Shown here piece after piece: positions 23,886 through 31,793 of a DNA stretch of 64,000 bases. How positions within the stretch are numbered: the first letter of the stretch is position 1; each line of letters opens with the position of its first letter. The translations under genes and the position numbers were made by a program. The notes under the pieces were generated by a model. The model was not told the origin of the DNA. It did no database searches and saw only the letters and a list, made by a program, of their open reading frames with translations. The stretch lies in assembly GCA_934466455.1 (NCBI GenBank), contig CAKSLF010000009.1, forward strand, positions 10,614 through 74,613, written 5' to 3'. The DNA comes from an uncultured Oscillospiraceae bacterium. Its GTDB lineage: Bacteria > Bacillota > Clostridia > Oscillospirales > Ruminococcaceae.

Positions 23886-25256
23886 TTATTCTCTCTCCAA
23901 AACCGCCGCACATTCAACATTTGCCGTTCTCGGGAACATATCGACCGGCTGCGCCGTTTTCGGCATATAGCCAAGAGCTGCAAGGGCTTTGAAATTCCTT
24001 GCCATGGTTGCCGTATCGCAGGAAACCATAACAATGCGCTTTGGCTGCATCGCCGCAACCGCCGCAAGAGTTGCGGCGTCGCAGCCCTTCCTCGGCGGGT
24101 CAAGCACGACCACATCCGGAGAAAGCCCCCGTTCTTGCAGCGTTTCCGCCGCCCTTGCGGCATCGCCGCAGATGAATTCCGCATTTGTAACGCCCATTCG
24201 TTCGGTGTTTTTTCTTGCGTTTTCAACCGCTTGGGGAACAATCTCCACCCCGATAAGCCGCTTTGCCTTTTTTGCCATAGAAAGCCCGATGGTGCCCGCT
24301 CCGCAATAGAGGTCGAGGAGAGTTTCCTCCCCCGTAAGTGCGGCAAGCTCCCCCGCCTTGCGATAGAGAAGCTCCGCTGCACCGTGGTTAACCTGATAAA
24401 ACGCCGCCGGAGAAATATCAACCTCAACCCCGCAAAGGGTATCGGAAATTCCGTCCTTTCCGAAAAGCGTTATAAACCTTTCTCCAAGCACAACATTCGT
24501 GCGTTCCTCGTTTATGTTGAGCACGATGCTCACAATACCCGGTATGTTCGTGCTCAAAGCGGAAACAAGAAGCTCTGCCTTGGGAAGCCGCCGCCCGTTT
24601 ATCACTATACAAACGCCGGTTTCGCCGCTTTGCTCGCCTTTTCTGATATATACCGCACGCAAAAGCCCCTTGTGCGCCTTTTCGTCATAGACGGAAAGCT
24701 TTGTTTGCTTTGCAAAAAACTTTATCACCCGAAGAATGTCGGTAAATTCCTCCGGCTGCAAAAGGCAGCCCTCCGCATTTATTATATCGTGGCTTTTGCG
24801 GCGGTAAAAGCCGAAGATAAGCCCGCCTTGTTCGTCCCTGCCCGCCCGATAAACCGCCTTGTTGCGGTAACGGTCGCTTTTTGGCGAGGGAACCGCCGAA
24901 AGCGGTTCCAAATCAAATCCGCCTATGCGGCGGATATGCTCCGCCACCCAGCCGGTTTTAATTCTCGTTTCGGCAGCATAATCTATATGGCGCAGGGCGC
25001 AGCCGCCGCATTCGCCGAAAACCGGGCAAACCGGGTCGATTCTGTCCGGCGAGGGTGTAATAATTTTTTCAAGCCTGCCGTAAACGCAGGTCCTTCCCAC
25101 CTTTTCCGCACGCACCTCGGCAATGTCGCCGGGAGCGGTAAACGGGGTAAAAACAACCTCTCCGTTATAACGCGAAACACCGCTGCCCTCGTTTGTGACA
25201 GCGGTTATTTCGGTTTTTATGACGGATTTTTCTTTAATTGCGTCATTTCTGCTCAT
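23886..25256 (-). CDS. 23S rRNA (uracil-C5)-methyltransferase, RlmCD/RumA family
   Basis: 456 residues. A TRAM domain (about 10-65) is followed by the Fe-S cysteines CPVFGECGGC, the SAM-binding LLDLYCGAGTIGLSMAK and the catalytic VSCDTATMARN segment; LDPPRKGCD is the usual DPPR motif. The enzyme makes 5-methyluridine at U747 and/or U1939 of 23S rRNA. In Firmicutes one such enzyme often does both. It stands 10 bases downstream of the DHHW-type gene on the same strand but is functionally unrelated. Confidence 0.93.
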   Translation of the reverse strand: MSRNDAIKEKSVIKTEITAVTNEGSGVSRYNGEVVFTPFTAPGDIAEVRAEKVGRTCVYGRLEKIITPSPDRIDPVCPVFGECGGCALRHIDYAAETRIKTGWVAEHIRRIGGFDLEPLSAVPSPKSDRYRNKAVYRAGRDEQGGLIFGFYRRKSHDIINAEGCLLQPEEFTDILRVIKFFAKQTKLSVYDEKAHKGLLRAVYIRKGEQSGETGVCIVINGRRLPKAELLVSALSTNIPGIVSIVLNINEERTNVVLGERFITLFGKDGISDTLCGVEVDISPAAFYQVNHGAAELLYRKAGELAALTGEETLLDLYCGAGTIGLSMAKKAKRLIGVEIVPQAVENARKNTERMGVTNAEFICGDAARAAETLQERGLSPDVVVLDPPRKGCDAATLAAVAAMQPKRIVMVSCDTATMARNFKALAALGYMPKTAQPVDMFPRTANVECAAVLERE

Positions 25257-25265
25257 TTTTGCACC

Positions 25266-26696
25266 TCAAAAGGGATATTTTATCGTCCCGGAATATTTTT
25301 GAGTAAGCAGCGATTCTATATTTGCAATGTGGTAGTTTGTGTTGGAGGCGGAAATGTTGTTGATAATAAGAACATCGGTAATTCCCCTCTCCGTAATAAG
25401 GTCAACAATATTTCCGTCGTAATATCTTTCGTCAACAATATAGGTTTCATCAAAGGCGGAGGCAATGTATGTCGAAAGAGCGTTTCCGTAGCTCTCCTTG
25501 ATAATCAGGCATTTTCTTCCGTTATCAACCCCGCTTGTTTTTACTATTGTAAGGGGATAGTCGCCGCCGAGATAAACTCCGTAGCTGTATGCGCCCTTTG
25601 CATAGGAAGCCATAACCGTGGTGGAATAATAATTTTCAAGGTCGCCTTTTTTGTACTGCCATGTTTGGTTTTCAACCGGGAACTCGCACCATTCAACGCT
25701 GTCCGGGTTATTTGCCATTTTACTGTCGAGCGTATCGGAATACAGCGTTCCGAGGAAGTTTTCTATGGTGTGCTTTGTATAATCGGAATATTCGTAATGT
25801 GGCAGCCCCGCCGCTTCCGTAAATGCGGTATAGGCATAATATGCGCCAAGCCCCGTCCAATGGTGGTCGGTATTAAAGTAGATATATTCCTTGCTGTGCT
25901 CCTTAAGCACGCTGTATGCGTCAACGGCGGTAACGCCTTCTTCAAGCCGGGAGTATATATCGTCGATTGCGTCCTTTTCGGAATTGGAAAGGCTCTTGTA
26001 TTTTTTCGGAAGAGCAAATTCGGCGTGCTTCGGCACTACCATATTGTATACATTTACGGAAGACGGAAGAGCCTCTCTGTATTTATTGATTACGGAGGCA
26101 TAATATTCCGAAGCCTTTTTGCTTCCGCCGAAAAGCTCAAATCCCATTCCCTTATAAACAAAGATTCCCTCTATCGTTTCGCCGATCTCGCCGTCGTACG
26201 GCTCCTCGGGCTGTTCCGGCTCGGAGGAGGAAGCTTCGCTTTGGTTTTCGCTGCTGCTTCCGCTTTGGTTTATGTCGGGAAGCTCCGGCGAGGAGGTATT
26301 GTTCTCCGGCAGGGTTTCCGTTTTGGAGGAAGGCTCGCTGTTGTCGTCGCCGTTGTTTGAGGGAAGCTTTCCGTGCAGCGTGCCGCCGTCCTGTATTCCC
26401 CTCATCTCTTCAATAATGGATTTTGCTTTTACAAATTGGTCGCGGAAAGCAAAGGTATCCGCATAAGAAAGCTCGATTTTTGCGGTATATTCGCCTTTGA
26501 AGAAGCTCTCTACCGTAAATTTCGGCATTTGTTCAAGGTCTCTGCGCTCCTGCTCGGAATAGGTCGGCTGGGGCAAAGCCCAAGCCAAAATCCCAAGGGC
26601 AAAAAGAATAAATACGCAAACCGCAATGCTTAAAATCATAGCGGTTTTTGAATTTCCGCCGTTTTCGCCTTCGGCGTAATGCTGTGCCTGATACAT
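25266..26696 (-). CDS. DHHW-family exported protein, AlgJ/AlgX-like acetylation partner
   Basis: 476 residues: one N-terminal membrane span (about 18-40, AMILSIAVCVFILFALGILAW), an envelope domain interrupted at about 110-175 by a linker rich in Ser, Glu, Pro and Asn, then the TDHHWTGLGAYYAY motif (about 275) that defines the DHHW family. ESYGNALSTYIASAF and VDERYYDGNIVD are SGNH-like catalytic elements. Together with the MBOAT protein encoded 16 bases upstream it should O-acetylate a surface polysaccharide. The ATG follows GAGAGGGGG; a longer reading exists but overlaps the MBOAT gene. Confidence 0.85.
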   Translation of the reverse strand: MYQAQHYAEGENGGNSKTAMILSIAVCVFILFALGILAWALPQPTYSEQERRDLEQMPKFTVESFFKGEYTAKIELSYADTFAFRDQFVKAKSIIEEMRGIQDGGTLHGKLPSNNGDDNSEPSSKTETLPENNTSSPELPDINQSGSSSENQSEASSSEPEQPEEPYDGEIGETIEGIFVYKGMGFELFGGSKKASEYYASVINKYREALPSSVNVYNMVVPKHAEFALPKKYKSLSNSEKDAIDDIYSRLEEGVTAVDAYSVLKEHSKEYIYFNTDHHWTGLGAYYAYTAFTEAAGLPHYEYSDYTKHTIENFLGTLYSDTLDSKMANNPDSVEWCEFPVENQTWQYKKGDLENYYSTTVMASYAKGAYSYGVYLGGDYPLTIVKTSGVDNGRKCLIIKESYGNALSTYIASAFDETYIVDERYYDGNIVDLITERGITDVLIINNISASNTNYHIANIESLLTQKYSGTIKYPF

Positions 26697-26712
26697 ATTT
26701 TTTTGCCCCCTC

Positions 26713-28113
26713 TCAGAATTTGTAATACAGGAACGGGTTATAGCTTGAACCGACAAGCAAAGCCGTGTTCATAAGAAGCATAACCGCATTTGCGGGAATT
26801 TGAATATATTGCGACGCTTTTGTAAACGCCGGGCGTTCCGCAATAAATTTTTTGACCGTCGGAACAACGGGCATACAGAAGATAACCGCAAGGATAAGCC
26901 AAAATACATTGTTCTGCAAAATGATTTCCAAAGAAAGATCGGAAAAGCCCGCCCCCGCAAAGCCGAACATGACCGCAAGGCAGTTTTTAATGGAATTGAG
27001 GTCGGTAAAGTAGAACATTACCCAACCGATAAGAACGGTCAGCAAAAGATAAATGTTCGAGAGCACCGGAAGCTTTTTGAGCACCTTGAGCAAAAAGAGC
27101 TTTTCGATAATTATAAGCACGCCGAACCAAAGACCCCAGAAAATAAAGTTCCAGCTTGCGCCGTGCCAAAAGCCCGTCAGGAACCAAACAACAAAGAGGT
27201 TCAAAATCTGGTGGCGGCGGTTTCCGCCCATCGGAATATATACATAGTCCCGGAAGAACTGACCAAGCGACATATGCCATCTGCGCCAAAATTCCGTTGC
27301 GGAGCGTGCAATATACGGGTAATTGAAGTTTTCGAGGAAATGGAAGCCGAATATCCGCCCAAGACCTATCGCCATATCCGAATATCCGGAAAAATCATAA
27401 TAAATCTGTATCGCAAACATAATCACGCCGAACCAAACCCCGGCGGTGGTCGCCTTCAGCAAATCGCCGGAGAGATAGTCCTCCGCAAATTTTCCCGCAA
27501 CATTTGCGATAAAAACCTTTTTTGTAAGACCGACAAGGAACCTTGCCGTTCCGGAATATACATCCTCAAGGGTCTCTTTGCGGTTATCGACCTCAACCGC
27601 AACATCCGCATAGCGGACGATGGGTCCCGCAACAAGCTGGCTGTAAAGAGAAACATACATAAAGAATTTCATAAAGCTGTGCTGCGGCTTTACATTGTCC
27701 TTATAGACATCAATGGTATAGCTTAGGGTTTGAAAGGTGTAAAAGCTTATACCTATCGGCAGGGAAAACGCCGGAACGGGAAGCGAGGTCCCAAGCAGCA
27801 GGTTTATGTTTTCCACAAAAAATCCGCTGTATTTGAAAACTCCGAGAAGCCCGAGATTGAGCACCAAAGAGGATATAAGCGCAAGCTTTGCTCCGATTTT
27901 CCCCCTGTTTTTCTCAATAATAAGCCCATGGAAATAGTCTATAGTTGCGCTGAATATAAGCAGCGTTACCCAAACCGGCTCTCCCCATGCATAAAAAGCA
28001 AGGGAGAACAGAATAAGCACCGCATTCCTGAACGCTCTGTTTTTCGTGGAAAAATACAGGATTATATTAAGCGGCAGGAACACATAAAGAAAAACCAGAT
28101 TTGCAAATACCAT
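26713..28113 (-). CDS. MBOAT-family O-acyltransferase, AlgI/DltB-like
   Basis: 466 residues with about ten membrane spans. Signature segments are LPIGISFYTFQTLSY, YVSLYSQLVAGPIVRY, YDFSGYSDMAIGLGRIFGF, FWRRWHMSLGQFFRDYVYIPMGG and the catalytic-histidine region FLTGFWHGASWNFIFWG. It carries acyl groups across the membrane to the SGNH-like partner encoded next. Polymer and acyl group are unknown; acetyl is most likely. The ATG at 28111-28113 is preferred to an upstream TTG because AGGACGG precedes it. Confidence 0.92.
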   Translation of the reverse strand: MVFANLVFLYVFLPLNIILYFSTKNRAFRNAVLILFSLAFYAWGEPVWVTLLIFSATIDYFHGLIIEKNRGKIGAKLALISSLVLNLGLLGVFKYSGFFVENINLLLGTSLPVPAFSLPIGISFYTFQTLSYTIDVYKDNVKPQHSFMKFFMYVSLYSQLVAGPIVRYADVAVEVDNRKETLEDVYSGTARFLVGLTKKVFIANVAGKFAEDYLSGDLLKATTAGVWFGVIMFAIQIYYDFSGYSDMAIGLGRIFGFHFLENFNYPYIARSATEFWRRWHMSLGQFFRDYVYIPMGGNRRHQILNLFVVWFLTGFWHGASWNFIFWGLWFGVLIIIEKLFLLKVLKKLPVLSNIYLLLTVLIGWVMFYFTDLNSIKNCLAVMFGFAGAGFSDLSLEIILQNNVFWLILAVIFCMPVVPTVKKFIAERPAFTKASQYIQIPANAVMLLMNTALLVGSSYNPFLYYKF

Positions 28114-28245
28114 TTTGTTTTGTCCGTCCTGTTTCAAAAAAATACTTTGTAATATAGGTGCGCCGTATCGCCCGTTTTGCTGCGGGTCAGTTAAAAATAT
28201 AATAACCCATTTTCATATATATTTCAATACAAAATGCCTTAATAT

Positions 28246-29634
28246 TTATTTTAGGCGAAACAAAAGCCGTCCAAGCCCTTTTGGAGAAAAGGGGATAATC
28301 GGATAAAAATATCCCTTTTCTCCGTCGATTTTTGTGGAAAGAATAAGCCAAACCGTAAATACCGTTCCCGCAAAAAAGCCCCATATTCCGAAAAGCGCAA
28401 CCAAAACAAGCAAAAGCATCCGCATAAATTTTATCGCATACCCAAGCTCATAGCCCGGCTGGCTGTAATTTGCCATAGCGACAAAAGCCATATAAAGCAG
28501 CGTTTGGGCGCAAAACCACCCGGACTGCACCGCAAAATCGCTTACGATGATTCCGGCGATTATCGAAAAAGCCGAGGACAGCATATTCGGCGTATTAAGG
28601 GAGGAAAGCTTTAGCCCGTCAATGATAAATTCCAGCATAAGAAGCTGCAAAACAACCGGCACATTCGGCGTTTCCTCAATAAGCACAAAGCGAAAAACCC
28701 TCGGGACCTGCTCCGGATAGTGCAGCGCAAGAAGCCAAAGCGGCGTTACAAAAAGGGTCACAAGCATTGTAAGAAGCCTTGTTATACGAAGATACGCCCC
28801 GGTAAGCGGCGGAAAATAATAGTCGTTTGCGTCCTCCGCAATATCAAAAATCGTCGCCGGAAGGATCATCGCCGTGGGCGTATTGTCGATAAGAATAATT
28901 ATATCGCCCTCCATGATCTGTGCGGCGGCAACATCCGGGCGTTCGGAAAATTTGTATTTCGGAAAAGGGTTCCAACGCATTTTTCCGTCAACAATGTTTG
29001 CCATATCCTCCTGGCACATGGTCATTGCGTCAATATCCGCATTGTCGATTCGGCGGCGCACCTTTTCAAGCACCTTTTTATCCGCCCTTTCGGAAAGATA
29101 GCATAGGGCAACATCGGTTTTTGATACTCTTCCGACGGAATGATATTCCACGCAAAAGCTGCTGTCCCTTATCCGCCGGCGAACAAGGGCTGCGTTAAGC
29201 GTAAGCCCCTCGGTAAATCCGTCCCGAGAGCCACGCATGACCTTATCCCGGTCCGGCTCCGCATTTTCTCTTTGCGGATAGCTCCTAAGCTCCATGACAA
29301 AGGCGTTTTCAAAGCCCTCGACGATAAGGACCGTCTTTCCGCTAAGTATTTCCGTAACAAGCGTGCTCACGCTTTTTTCCGTGCTCAAGCTGCTGTAAGG
29401 TATATGAGCACGGCGGAACTGCTCCTCCGTCGCTGCGTCCTCCGCCTTCAGCTTATAGAAGGATTCCAGTATTTTTTCAAGCAGATCCTCCTTTACAAAG
29501 CCGTCTATCATATAGAGAAGAGCGGGTCTTTCTGCAAAAAATACCTCTCTTTTAAGAATATCAAAGTTTTTTTCCTTACAAAGTATTCCGTCAAATATTT
29601 TTTCGTTTTTTTCGGTGCTCAAGCTTATATTCAT
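28246..29634 (-). CDS. GerA-family spore germination protein, SpoVAF-like
   Basis: 462 residues. A soluble N-terminal region (about 1-230) contains SRDGFTEGLTLNAALVRRRI; the ERPDVAAAQIMEGDIIILIDNTPTAMILPATIF block (seen in two parts, ERPDVAAAQIMEGDI and DNTPTAMILPATIF) and WNPFPKYKFSE precede five or six membrane spans and a basic tail. This is the GerA/SpoVAF layout; the ERPDVAAA stretch favours SpoVAF, which sits with SpoVA in the spore inner membrane. No gerB/gerC or spoVA genes flank it. It shows the organism forms endospores. Confidence 0.85.
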   Translation of the reverse strand: MNISLSTEKNEKIFDGILCKEKNFDILKREVFFAERPALLYMIDGFVKEDLLEKILESFYKLKAEDAATEEQFRRAHIPYSSLSTEKSVSTLVTEILSGKTVLIVEGFENAFVMELRSYPQRENAEPDRDKVMRGSRDGFTEGLTLNAALVRRRIRDSSFCVEYHSVGRVSKTDVALCYLSERADKKVLEKVRRRIDNADIDAMTMCQEDMANIVDGKMRWNPFPKYKFSERPDVAAAQIMEGDIIILIDNTPTAMILPATIFDIAEDANDYYFPPLTGAYLRITRLLTMLVTLFVTPLWLLALHYPEQVPRVFRFVLIEETPNVPVVLQLLMLEFIIDGLKLSSLNTPNMLSSAFSIIAGIIVSDFAVQSGWFCAQTLLYMAFVAMANYSQPGYELGYAIKFMRMLLLVLVALFGIWGFFAGTVFTVWLILSTKIDGEKGYFYPIIPFSPKGLGRLLFRLK

Positions 29635-29732
29635 AAATAAAAACGCCGCCTTTCCCGGATATTTTTCCAAAAAAAGCGGCGATTATTACTTTTTGTTTAT
29701 CCGATAGACCTGCGGCTTTTGTCGCTTTGTGC

Positions 29733-30596
29733 TCAAAGAGTGCGAAAATTTCCGCTGCTTTCGTTTTTAATAAGGCTTCCGAGCACGCTTTCAAGCATAA
29801 CGCCGTAGCGGGGGTCGCTTCCGTAGCTGTATGTCGTCTTTACGCAAAGCTCGGAAAAAGCCGCCGCCCTTGCCATTGCAAGGGGCAGGCTTGCGCCGGA
29901 AAGCTCCGCTCCGATGAGCACGGAAGCGTATATATCCCCGCATCCCGGATAATGCACCGGCACATACTCGCAGGGAACATACCAAAAGGAGCCGTTTTCC
30001 CCGTCGTAGCCAAGGGCGGAAAGCCCGCCCTCCGCAAGCTCCGCTCCGGTTATAACAACCATCCTCGGTCCTATTTGAGAAAGGCGCAAAAGCATACTTT
30101 TCGCCTCGCTTCTTGTAAGCGGAGCGGAGGGATAGCTTTCCCCAAGCAGCATCGCCGCCTCCGTAATGTTTGGGGTGATTATATCCGCCGCTGCGGCAAG
30201 CTCCCGCATACGCTTTTGCAAATTCGGGGTGCAGATGCGGTAGGGCTTTCCGTTATCGCCCATAACCGGGTCTACTATTTTAAGCGCAGCGGGGTATTCT
30301 TTGAAAAAATCAAGGCAGCAATCAACCTGCTCCCCGCTTCCGAGAAAGCCGGTATATACCGCCTCAAAATCAATCCCGAGGCTTTTGTAATGCCGAAGCG
30401 CAGGCTCGATATAGTCCGTAAGATCCCGAAAAACCGGGTCCCCAAGCCCGCCCGTATGTGCGGAAAGGACCGCCGTCGGAACCGGGCAGGTTTGTACTCC
30501 CATTGCGGACAAAACCGGAAGGATAACGGCAAGGGAGCACCGCCCAAAGCCGGATAGATCATGTATTGCGGCAACTCTTGCCGGGCGTTTTTTCAT
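29733..30596 (-). CDS. pdxY: Pyridoxamine/pyridoxal kinase
   Basis: 287 residues of the ribokinase-like PdxK/PdxY family: AAIHDLSGFGRCSLAVILPVLS at the start, YTGFLGS, VDPVMGDNGK, ITPNITEAAMLLG and the catalytic YPGCGDIYASV (GxGD aspartate). It phosphorylates B6 vitamers for salvage to pyridoxal phosphate. The stop codon TGA lies inside a TTGAGCAC octamer. Symbol is by family; the preferred vitamer is not determinable. Confidence 0.9.
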   Translation of the reverse strand: MKKRPARVAAIHDLSGFGRCSLAVILPVLSAMGVQTCPVPTAVLSAHTGGLGDPVFRDLTDYIEPALRHYKSLGIDFEAVYTGFLGSGEQVDCCLDFFKEYPAALKIVDPVMGDNGKPYRICTPNLQKRMRELAAAADIITPNITEAAMLLGESYPSAPLTRSEAKSMLLRLSQIGPRMVVITGAELAEGGLSALGYDGENGSFWYVPCEYVPVHYPGCGDIYASVLIGAELSGASLPLAMARAAAFSELCVKTTYSYGSDPRYGVMLESVLGSLIKNESSGNFRTL

Positions 30597-30724
30597 TAAA
30601 AAAGCCCCCTCTAAAAAATTTTTTCAAAATTTTGCGAAATTTTTCGGCAGCAAATACAAAGTATTTATTATCCCCTCCGTGAAAAAATATAGATGATACC
30701 AAAAGAAAACGGAGGGATTTTTTT

Positions 30725-30913
30725 ATGAACAAAGGCGTTTCAAAAGGCGTTTCCGCCGCAGTTACCGGCGCAGCGGCAGCCGCAGCCATCGGCACGGCGG
30801 TTTATATGATGTCCAATAAGCACCGCAACATGAGAAAAATGAAGCGGGGCGCGGCAAAAACCATCCACGCCGTGGAAAATATCGTAAGCGGAATTTCCGA
30901 TATGGTGCGCTAA
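30725..30913 (+). CDS. Small membrane protein of unknown function, 62 residues
   Basis: It has a very strong ribosome site (GGAGGGA then seven T residues then ATG). The protein has a Gly/Ala-rich hydrophobic helix (about 8-30, VSAAVTGAAAAAAIGTAVYM) followed by a basic stretch NKHRNMRKMKRGAAK and an amphipathic end. Similar 60-residue proteins are common in Clostridia and have no known role. It reads opposite to both neighbours and its stop codon overlaps that of the YfbR-like gene by 4 bases. The AT-rich stretch upstream could hold a promoter, but I see no clear sigma-A boxes, so a sporulation sigma factor is possible. Confidence 0.72.
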   Translation: MNKGVSKGVSAAVTGAAAAAAIGTAVYMMSNKHRNMRKMKRGAAKTIHAVENIVSGISDMVR

Positions 30914-31494
30914 TTAAGCTCGTCCACCGTAAGCCCATAGCTTGGGAGAAATTCTTCAACAAATGCGTCCGCCTCCGGCAGACGCATTTCTTCTATTGAA
31001 CGAAGAATACTCTGCTTTGCTTTAACAAATTCCCTGTTTCCGGCGTTTTCCTCCTCAACGCATTTTACAAGGGCGGAAAGCTTATCCGCTGCCTTCAGCA
31101 GCCCAAGCAGCTCCTCGTCCTCCTTTTCGTGGCAAAAAAGCGGGCGGTAGTCCTCCCGCAGATCCTCCGGCAGCATAGAAAGCAGCTTTTCGTTTGCAAC
31201 GGCTTCCACCTCTTTGTATGCCGCCTTTATCTCCGGGTTATAATATTTTATGGGCGTAGGCATATCGCCGGTAAGGATTTCGCTGCAATCGTGGTACATT
31301 GCAAGAAGAACAAGGCGGTTTACATCGCAGCTTCCGCCAAAGCGGCGGTTTCTTAAAAGCCCGAGGCAATGGGCGATGACCGCCGTATCGAGGGTATGCA
31401 CGGAAAGCGATTCCTGCTGGCTGTTTTTCATAAGCGACCAGCGGAAAATATGCTTCATTCGGGAAAGATAGGCATAAAATCTGCTTTGTTTCAT
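30910..31494 (-). CDS. HD-domain 5'-nucleotidase, YfbR-like
   Basis: 194 residues. The HD-type pattern follows YfbR: HIFRWSLMKNSQQESLSVHTLDTAVIAH, LLAMYHDCSEILTGDMPTPIKYYNPE (read in two parts) and a late KAADKLSALVKC with the final aspartate. YfbR removes phosphate from deoxynucleoside monophosphates. The usual EHS of the first histidine motif is VHT here, keeping the histidine. The ATG at 31492-31494 follows AAAGGACGG. Confidence 0.85.
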   Translation of the reverse strand: MKQSRFYAYLSRMKHIFRWSLMKNSQQESLSVHTLDTAVIAHCLGLLRNRRFGGSCDVNRLVLLAMYHDCSEILTGDMPTPIKYYNPEIKAAYKEVEAVANEKLLSMLPEDLREDYRPLFCHEKEDEELLGLLKAADKLSALVKCVEEENAGNREFVKAKQSILRSIEEMRLPEADAFVEEFLPSYGLTVDELN

Positions 31495-31793
31495 TTTTAT
31501 CCGTCCTTTGCAATAAAATCGGATTTTTTCCGCACTATATCTACGGAAAGCGCATTCCAAACAAAAAAAATCGGCCCGGCGGCGTCCACCAAACGGCAGG
31601 GTTCAAAGCTATTATACGCCTTTTCTTTTGAAAAGAACAGAGTTTTTTTCCCTTCCGTGCCGCCTTGGGCTGATTTTTTTGCAAAAAGCCCTTTCAAAAT
31701 TCTTTGTAATATTCTATAATACATATATAATGTAAAAATTGCGTCCGGCGGTTTTTCCGCCGAAAAAATACAAATCTCATAAGAGGAAAAAAT

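Noticed and set aside
24135..26360. A 741-codon plus-strand open frame
   Set aside because: It runs antisense across two well-supported genes (rRNA methyltransferase and DHHW protein) and the gap between them. No ribosome site or family.
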